NCBI RefSeq assembly: GCF_004522235.1
Contig: NZ_SDLT01000024.1
Location: 62,001-126,000 of the forward strand
DNA: 64,000 nucleotides
Origin: Amycolatopsis nivea
GTDB taxonomy: Bacteria > Actinomycetota > Actinomycetes > Mycobacteriales > Pseudonocardiaceae
Direction of reading: 5' to 3'
Shown here one piece after another: positions 58,632-64,000 of the stretch (position 1 is the stretch's first letter; the number at the start of each line of letters is the position of its first letter). Below the pieces are notes generated by a model. It had not been told where the DNA came from. It saw nothing but the letters and a program-made list of their open reading frames with translations, and searched no databases. The position numbers and the translations under genes were made by a program.

Positions 58632-59299
58632 TCGGAACCGGCGACCGACACCCGGTAGCCCGAGCCGACCACGGTCTCGATGATGCCCGGTTCGCCGAGC
58701 TTCTTGCGCAAGGTCATCACGGTGACCCGGACGGTCGTGGTGAACGGGTCGGCGTTCTCGTCCCACACCCGTTCGAGCAGTTCCTCGCTGCTGACCACGG
58801 ATCCGCCGGCGGACAGCAGCACCTCGAGCACGCCGAACTCCTTGCGGGTCAGCTCGACCGGCCCGCTCGCGCGCCGGACGGTGCGCTTCGCCGGGTCCAG
58901 CTCGACGTCGCCCGCGGTGAGCAGCGGCGGCGCGGCGGGCGTCGCGCGGCGGCCCAGCGCCCGCACGCGCGCGACCAGCTCCGGGAACGCGAACGGCTTC
59001 GCGAGATAGTCGTCCGCGCCCAGGGACAGCCCGTCCACCCGGTCGGACACCGAACTGCTCGCGGTCAGCATCAGCACGCGCGTCAGCTCGCCGGACGTCA
59101 CGATCTCGCGGCACAGGTCGTCGCCGGACATCCCGGGCAGGTCGCGGTCGAGCAGCACCACGTCGTACCGCGTGACGGACGACTTCTCGTGCCCGTCGTC
59201 GCCCGTGAGCGCGATGTCGACGGCCATGCCCTCCCGCCGCAGCCCGCGGGCGATCGCGTCGGCCAACGGCTCTTCGTCTTCGACTACCAGAACTCGCAC
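58628..59299 (-). CDS. OmpR-family response regulator
   Basis: 223 residues from GTG 59299. Receiver domain with VVEDEEPLA, Asp 51 in VVLLDRDLPGMSG, and the Lys in DDYLAKPFAF; the winged helix reads VELTRKEFGVLEVLLSAGGS then TVRVTVMTLRKKLGEPG. Forms a two-component pair with the following kinase. The direct repeat at 59321-59337 is a likely autoregulatory site. Confidence 0.94.
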   Translation of the reverse strand: MRVLVVEDEEPLADAIARGLRREGMAVDIALTGDDGHEKSSVTRYDVVLLDRDLPGMSGDDLCREIVTSGELTRVLMLTASSSVSDRVDGLSLGADDYLAKPFAFPELVARVRALGRRATPAAPPLLTAGDVELDPAKRTVRRASGPVELTRKEFGVLEVLLSAGGSVVSSEELLERVWDENADPFTTTVRVTVMTLRKKLGEPGIIETVVGSGYRVSVAGSE

Positions 59300-59320
59300 C
59301 AGACCACAATCCCATAGTTT

Positions 59321-59337
59321 CCTGAGAGCACCTGAGA
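59321..59337 (-). promoter_or_regulatory. CCTGAGA direct repeat, candidate response-regulator box
   Basis: CCTGAGA at 59321-59327 and 59331-59337, one helical turn (10 bp) apart, 22 bp upstream of the response-regulator start. OmpR/PhoB-type regulators bind such direct repeats as dimers. Confidence 0.6.
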
Positions 59338-59358
59338 AGCCTTAGTGGACACTCGCGT

Positions 59359-60843
59359 TCAGCCCCACCGCAACGCGAACCACAGCCGCATTCGCGTTTC
59401 CGGGTCGGCCAGCTCGACGCCCAGCGCCCGTTCCACCTGCCCGATCCGGTGCCGCACGCTGTTGCGGTGCACGCCGAGTTCGGCGGCGGTCCGGTCCCAG
59501 CTTCCGTGGTTCGCCAGCCACGTTCGCAACGTCGGCACCAGCTCGCGGCCGTGCGCGCGATCCAGTTCTCGCAGCGGGGCCAGCAGTCGTTCGGCGAACG
59601 CGCCTGCCGCGGCGGGCGGGATCAGTTCGTCGAAGCCGAGCGGGTCGGCGCTGGCGGCCAGCGGACGGGCCAGCGCGCGGGCGCGGGCGAGCAGCAGTTC
59701 GGTTTCCGCGACGGCAGCGGGCAGGTCCGCGGCGGCGTGCGGCGGACTGGCGACCGCGAGCCAGCCGTGTTCCACGAGCCCGTCCAGGTCGCTGGGTTCG
59801 CCTGCGATGGCGTAGAACCGAGGGCCGGGCAGGACCTGGACCAGCGGGGTGTCGAGCCGGGCGCGCAGCCAGTCCGGCCGGCGGGCGAGTGCGTCCGGAC
59901 CCTTTCGGTGGGCGATTCCGACGACGAGCCGTGCTTGGTCGCTGCCGACGACTCCGGCGAGCGCGTCCGCGCCGGGACCGCCGAGCAGCAACGCTGTCGC
60001 CGCGGCACCAAGTTCCGCGCTGTCTGACCCGGCGCGGCCGACGAGGCCCAGCAGTGCCGCACCGACGGCCAGGATCGCCCGGTCTCCGCTGTCGAACCGT
60101 TGCGCCCGGGCGACCACGACCAGGTGCGCGGCGGTCGCCTGCGGATAGACCGGCTGTGCGACAACATGCGTGCCGTCCGGCAATTCGGTGGAGGCGATGC
60201 GGATTCCGGAGCGAGCGCGCAAGGTCGCGAGCAATTCATTCACCGGCGACGGCAACGGCTGCGGCGCGTCGTAGCCCGCCGCCAGTACGTCCCCGGAGCC
60301 GACCATCGCGACCCACCCGCGCAAGCGTCCGGCGAGCGCGGCGACCAACTCCCCCAGGCCGCCGCCAGCGGCTCGCGTCAGCGCTTCGCGGCCTTCCGCC
60401 AGTCGCCGTTCTTCATGCCGCCCCGCTTCGGCGAGCGCTACTGCGACGGCGCGGTTGATCGCCAGGAACGGCGTCGCGGGCGGCACGACCAGCAGCGGCA
60501 GGCCGTGCTCCGCGCAGGCGTCGCGCAGTGAGGACGGCAGGGTTTCCGAGACCGTCGGGGTGAGGCCGAAACCGAGCGCGGTGACGCCCGCGTCACGCAG
60601 CCCTCGGACGTAGCGGTCGGCGTCCTTCGGCAGGTTCACGCCCGCGGTCAGCACGAGTTCGGCGCCCACCAGGTACGGCGCGGGGTCGGCCAGTTCGCTC
60701 ACGTGCGCCCACCGCACCGGCCGGTCCAGCGCGCCCGGACGGAGCGTTTCGGGCACGACGTCGAGCGCCAGCTCCGGGTTGCCCGCGACGGTGCGTAGTG
60801 GAACTGTCACCTCTGCGGGCAACAGCACGTCCTGGTGGGTCAT
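59359..60843 (-). CDS. PucR-family regulator of the adjacent catabolic cluster
   Basis: About 494 residues. N-terminal PucR ligand domain (VPLRTVAGNPELALDVV, RPVRWAHVSELADPAPYLVG, ELVLTAGVNLP), and a C-terminal HTH_30 (LRTWLANHGSWDRTAAELGV, HRNSVRHRIGQVERALGVEL). ATG 60843 has GGAG 9 nt upstream; a start at 60876 in the same frame is possible. Divergent from the symporter-agmatinase-ThDP operon, which it presumably activates in response to a nitrogenous substrate. Confidence 0.9.
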   Translation of the reverse strand: MTHQDVLLPAEVTVPLRTVAGNPELALDVVPETLRPGALDRPVRWAHVSELADPAPYLVGAELVLTAGVNLPKDADRYVRGLRDAGVTALGFGLTPTVSETLPSSLRDACAEHGLPLLVVPPATPFLAINRAVAVALAEAGRHEERRLAEGREALTRAAGGGLGELVAALAGRLRGWVAMVGSGDVLAAGYDAPQPLPSPVNELLATLRARSGIRIASTELPDGTHVVAQPVYPQATAAHLVVVARAQRFDSGDRAILAVGAALLGLVGRAGSDSAELGAAATALLLGGPGADALAGVVGSDQARLVVGIAHRKGPDALARRPDWLRARLDTPLVQVLPGPRFYAIAGEPSDLDGLVEHGWLAVASPPHAAADLPAAVAETELLLARARALARPLAASADPLGFDELIPPAAAGAFAERLLAPLRELDRAHGRELVPTLRTWLANHGSWDRTAAELGVHRNSVRHRIGQVERALGVELADPETRMRLWFALRWG

Positions 60844-60950
60844 TTCAACCAATCTCCGGCGAAGTCCTGGATACATCGTCCCATGCCGCCGCGGGGTCGC
60901 CCGACCCTACGGTGTCCCGCAAGAACCCCACCCCGTTTCGAGGAGGACCC

Positions 60951-62402
60951 GTGGGCGGCGACTATGCGGTGATCGCGCTGTACATCGCGGGCATGATCGG
61001 GGTCGGCTGGATCGGCCTCCGGCTGGCCAAGACCAAATCCGACTACCTGGTCGCCGGACGGCGGCTCGGCTGGTTCATGTACTCCGGCACGATGTCGGCC
61101 GTCGTGCTCGGCGGCGCGTCGACCGTCGGCGGCGTGAAGCTCGGCTACACCTACGGCATCTCCGGCGCGTGGCTGGTGATCACCATCGGCGTCGGAATCC
61201 TCGTGCTGCACGCGGTTTTCGCGCGGCGGCTGGTGAAACTGCGCGTCTACACCGTCGGCGAGATGCTCGACCTGCGCTACGGCGGCCGCGCGAGCGCGGT
61301 GTCCGGCGCGGTGATGTGGGGCTACACGCTGATGCTCACGGTCACCTCGACGCTGGCGTTCGCGTCGATCTTCAAGGTGCTGTTCTCGATCCCGAGCTGG
61401 GCCGGGATCGCGATCGGCGGGTCGATCGTGGTGCTGTACTCGGTGCTGGGCGGCATGTGGTCGATCACGCTGACCGACATCGCGCAGTTCGTGATCAAGA
61501 CGATCGGCATCCTGTTCGTGCTGCTGCCGGTCGCGCTCGTCTCGGCGGGCGGGTTCAGCGGGATGGCCGAGAAGCTGGACGCGTCGTACTTCGAGTTCAC
61601 CTCGATCGGCGGCGAGACGATCCTGACCTACTTCCTGATCTACACGTTCGGGTTGCTGATCGGGCAGGACATCTGGCAGCGCGTCTTCACCGCGCGCACG
61701 CCGCGCGTCGCGACCGGCGGCGGCGTCATCTCCGGCGTGTACTGCCTCGTCTACGGCATCGCGGGCGCGCTGATCGGTACGGCGGCGAAGGTGCTGTACC
61801 CAGACCTCGGCAGCGCGCAGGACGCCTTCGCCACCATCGCCGAACGGCTGCTGCCCACCGGCGTACGCGGTCTCGTGCTCGCTGCGGCGCTCTCGGCGCT
61901 GATGTCGACTTCTAGCGGCGCGCTCATCGCGTGCGCCACCACGACGACTTCGGACCTGTTCCGCAAGATCGGCCTTAAGAGTGGCGAGGTCTTGCGTAAC
62001 CGAGTGACGACACTTGTGCTGGGCATCGTGGCCATCGGTATCGCAATGCTCGTGGACGACGTCGTCAACGCGCTCACCATCGCGTACGACATCCTCGTCG
62101 GCGGCCTTCTCGTCACTATCGTCGGCGCGCTGTTCTGGAAGCGCGGCACTCGCGAAGGCGCGTACGCGTCGATGGTGGCCGGCACGGTGTCCGTCATCGC
62201 CTTCATGATCATCGACGGTGTCGCGGCCAACAGTCCGATTTATTGGGGCCTCGGCGTCAGCCTGGTCGTGTACGTCGGCGTCAGCCTCGCGACACCGCGT
62301 ACGCCGGACAGCATTCTTTCCGTGTGGACAAGCCGTCTTCACGGTTCCGAAGCCGCTGAAGATCTCAGCGCATCCGAAACCCGACAGGAGTTGACCCAGT
62401 GA
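60951..62402 (+). CDS. Sodium:solute symporter (SSS family)
   Basis: 483 residues from GTG 60951, fixed by AGGAGG 6 nt upstream; the open frame further upstream is not coding. About 13 membrane spans. Family traits: SDYLVAGRRLGWFMYSGTM, SAVVLGGASTVGGVKLGY, IAIGGSIVVLYSVLGGMWS, GQDIWQRVFTARTPRVAT and AAALSALMSTSSGALIACAT. It imports an amino acid, polyamine or related solute with Na+. First gene of the operon and coupled to the agmatinase gene. Confidence 0.92.
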   Translation: MGGDYAVIALYIAGMIGVGWIGLRLAKTKSDYLVAGRRLGWFMYSGTMSAVVLGGASTVGGVKLGYTYGISGAWLVITIGVGILVLHAVFARRLVKLRVYTVGEMLDLRYGGRASAVSGAVMWGYTLMLTVTSTLAFASIFKVLFSIPSWAGIAIGGSIVVLYSVLGGMWSITLTDIAQFVIKTIGILFVLLPVALVSAGGFSGMAEKLDASYFEFTSIGGETILTYFLIYTFGLLIGQDIWQRVFTARTPRVATGGGVISGVYCLVYGIAGALIGTAAKVLYPDLGSAQDAFATIAERLLPTGVRGLVLAAALSALMSTSSGALIACATTTTSDLFRKIGLKSGEVLRNRVTTLVLGIVAIGIAMLVDDVVNALTIAYDILVGGLLVTIVGALFWKRGTREGAYASMVAGTVSVIAFMIIDGVAANSPIYWGLGVSLVVYVGVSLATPRTPDSILSVWTSRLHGSEAAEDLSASETRQELTQ

Positions 62403-63352
62403 GTGAACAGCGTCCGGTCGGCCCGCTCGACTCGTCGCAGATCCCGCGCTTCGCCGGCTTCGCGACCTTCGCGCGGCTGCCGCGGATCGACGAAGTGCCG
62501 AGCGCCGATGTAGCCGTGGTCGGCGTGCCGTTCGACTCCGGCGTGTCCTACCGCCCCGGCGCGCGGTTCGGTCCTTCGGCGCTTCGCGAGGCGAGCCGGC
62601 TGCTGCGGCCCTACCACCCGGGTCTGGACGTTTCGCCGTTCGCGGAGAAGCAGGTCGTCGACGCCGGCGACATCGCGGTCAACCCGTTCCACATCGGCGA
62701 AGCGATCGAGAAGCTGCAGCAGGAAGCCGAAGCGCTTACGGCGGGCGAGACGAAGCTGGTGACGGTCGGCGGCGACCACACCATCGCGCTCCCGCTGCTG
62801 CGGGCGGCGGCGAAGAAGCACGGTCCCGTTGCGCTGCTTCACTTCGACGCCCACCTCGACACCTGGGACACCTACTTCGGCGAGCCGTACACGCACGGCA
62901 CGCCGTTCCGTCGTGCGGTCGAAGAAGGCATCCTCGACACCAGCGCCGTGTCGCACGTGGGCACGCGCGGCCCGCTGTACGGCAAGCGCGACCTTGAGGA
63001 AGACCGTCGCCTCGGCTTCGGCATCGTCACTTCCGGCGACGTACTGCGCCGCGGCATCGACGAGACCGTGGACGCGCTTCGCCAGCGCATCGGCGACCGT
63101 CCGCTGTACGTGTCCGTGGACATCGACGTGCTCGACCCCGCGCACGCGCCCGGCACCGGCACCCCCGAAGCGGGCGGCATGACCAGCCGCGAACTGCTGG
63201 AGATCCTGCGCGGCCTGCGCGGGCTCAACCTGGTCGGCGCGGACGTCGTGGAACTGGCCCCGGCCTACGACCACGCCGAGATCACCGCGGTCGCTGCTTC
63301 GCACGTCGCTTACGACCTGGTCAGCCTGCTGGCGCTGGGACGCGGCGCATGA
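62399..63352 (+). CDS. speB: Agmatinase-family ureohydrolase
   Basis: 317 residues from GTG 62399, overlapping the symporter stop by 4 bp. Di-manganese motifs of the arginase/agmatinase fold: VTVGGDHTIALPLL, LLHFDAHLDTWDTY and YVSVDIDVLDPAHAPGTGTP. N-terminal PFDSGVSYRPGARFGPSALR is agmatinase-like. It splits urea from a guanidino compound (agmatine, guanidinobutyrate or similar). Next to a symporter and a ThDP enzyme, guanidino-acid catabolism is the likely role. Confidence 0.93.
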   Translation: MSEQRPVGPLDSSQIPRFAGFATFARLPRIDEVPSADVAVVGVPFDSGVSYRPGARFGPSALREASRLLRPYHPGLDVSPFAEKQVVDAGDIAVNPFHIGEAIEKLQQEAEALTAGETKLVTVGGDHTIALPLLRAAAKKHGPVALLHFDAHLDTWDTYFGEPYTHGTPFRRAVEEGILDTSAVSHVGTRGPLYGKRDLEEDRRLGFGIVTSGDVLRRGIDETVDALRQRIGDRPLYVSVDIDVLDPAHAPGTGTPEAGGMTSRELLEILRGLRGLNLVGADVVELAPAYDHAEITAVAASHVAYDLVSLLALGRGA

Positions 63353-64000
63353 CCCGGATCGGCGGCGACGTTGTCGTAGAGACGCTGCGGGCGCTCGGCG
63401 CGGACACCGTGTTCGGCCTGCCCGGACAGCACGCGCTCGGCTTGTTCGAAGCGCTGCGCCGCGCTGAAGACGTGCGCGTGGTCAGCTCGCGGGTGGAGAA
63501 CAATCTCGCCTTCGCCGCGGACGGCCACGCGCGCGCCCGGCTCGCCGCCGATCCGCACGGTCCGGTGCCGGTCACGCCGATGATCGTATCGACCGGCCCC
63601 GGCGCGCTGCTCACGCTGGCGTCGCTGCAGGAATCGCGCGCGGCCTCGGTGCCGGTGCTCGGCATCTCCAGCCAGGTCCCGGTCGCCGGGCTCGGCGGCG
63701 GACGGCACGGCTACCTGCACGAACTCACCGACCAGCAGGCCAGCTTCCGGGACGTCGCGAAGTCGGTGCACGTGGTCCGGTCGATCAGCCAGATCCCGAC
63801 CGCGCTGCGCGAGGCGTGGGAATCCGCCGCGACCGCGCCGTACGGGCCGGTGTGGGTGGAAATCCCGCAGGACGTGCTGCTCGCTGAGACGATCCTGCCG
63901 CAGCTGACGTCAGTGACCACGGCTCCGGCTCCCCTCGAACCGTTGCCGGAGCTGGTGGCCGAAGCCGCGAAACTCCTTGACGCAGCGAAGAATCCGGTGA
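63349..64000 (+). CDS. ThDP-dependent enzyme, acetolactate-synthase-like (N-terminal part)
   Basis: 217 residues visible; the gene runs off the right edge. ATG 63349 overlaps the agmatinase stop by 4 bp. The N-terminal PYR domain is clear: IGGDVVVETLRALGADTVFG, LPGQHALGLFEALRR, the catalytic glutamate in SRVENNLAFAADGHAR, and MIVSTGPGALLTLASLQESR. The usual H-E-Q near the glutamate is V-E-N here, with the glutamate kept. Such enzymes beside agmatinases are annotated as acetolactate-synthase-like, but the reaction is unknown. Confidence 0.88.
   Translation, partial: MTRIGGDVVVETLRALGADTVFGLPGQHALGLFEALRRAEDVRVVSSRVENNLAFAADGHARARLAADPHGPVPVTPMIVSTGPGALLTLASLQESRAASVPVLGISSQVPVAGLGGGRHGYLHELTDQQASFRDVAKSVHVVRSISQIPTALREAWESAATAPYGPVWVEIPQDVLLAETILPQLTSVTTAPAPLEPLPELVAEAAKLLDAAKNPV

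Overview
The window is high-GC, densely packed actinobacterial chromosome. Heavy use of GTG starts, 4-bp GTGA/ATGA overlaps, a coproporphyrin-type heme operon (hemE, cgoX, hemQ), a mycothiol-type maleylpyruvate isomerase fold, DUF3000, and DUF6221/DUF2630 proteins point to a Pseudonocardiaceae member, most likely Amycolatopsis or a close relative. That placement is inference from gene content, not a database match. I saw no rRNA, tRNA, CRISPR array, transposase or phage gene.

Layout. 0-9.8 kb: an iron-box-controlled decarboxylase (cut by the window edge), an S9 peptidase with PPK2, ornithine aminotransferase, a membrane protein, an EF-Tu-barrel mini-protein, a beta-lactamase-fold hydrolase, a PAP2 phosphatase and a ZapE-type ATPase. 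10.8-13.1 kb: an Asp23/AmaP envelope operon with two Asp23 paralogues and a 58-residue TTG-start DUF2273 protein. 13.1-17.7 kb: LigC-type ligase, a TAP-like lipoprotein that has lost its nucleophile serine, a frameshifted ORF, TetR, DUF2630 and thioredoxin. 17.7-22 kb: proline catabolism (proline dehydrogenase, PruA, divergent PucR regulator). 22-28.9 kb: assorted genes including a LigD-type polymerase, a Ser/Thr kinase without a normal start codon, and MsrB.

29.0-33.8 kb is the most interesting block. It holds four TIGR04222 membrane proteins, three of which end in Gly/Cys tails (8, 5 and 3 cysteines), followed by a DUF692 multinuclear-iron oxidase (MNIO) and a small partner-like protein. 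I read it as a candidate system in which an MNIO modifies cysteines on membrane-anchored tails. 34.1-34.7 kb carries a 205-bp tandem triplication that copies the 3' end of a CoA-transferase gene. 34.6-39.2 kb is the heme operon with that CoA-transferase at its end. 39.8-43.1 kb has DUF3000, an orphan LuxR-type response regulator and RNase D.

43.2-46.9 kb is an IclR-flanked redox cluster (SDR, opine-type dehydrogenase, 3-hydroxyacyl-CoA dehydrogenase) of unknown substrate. 46.9-53.3 kb has a TPR protein with a remnant of a paralogue's 3' end, the fatty-acid beta-oxidation pair and a Tat-exported PHP-domain protein. 53.4-56.8 kb has an MFS transporter and MBL hydrolase divergent from a LysR regulator. 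56.8-59.3 kb has a vapBC pair directly behind a two-component system. 59.4-64 kb has a PucR regulator divergent from a solute symporter, an agmatinase-family ureohydrolase and a ThDP enzyme (cut by the window end).

Metabolic theme: ornithine aminotransferase and proline dehydrogenase both feed glutamate semialdehyde/P5C to PruA, and the right-hand cluster probably handles a guanidino compound, so arginine-family catabolism recurs across the window. Three intergenic regions (10.0-10.5, 34.1-34.7, 39.2-39.6 kb) are built of diverged tandem repeats.
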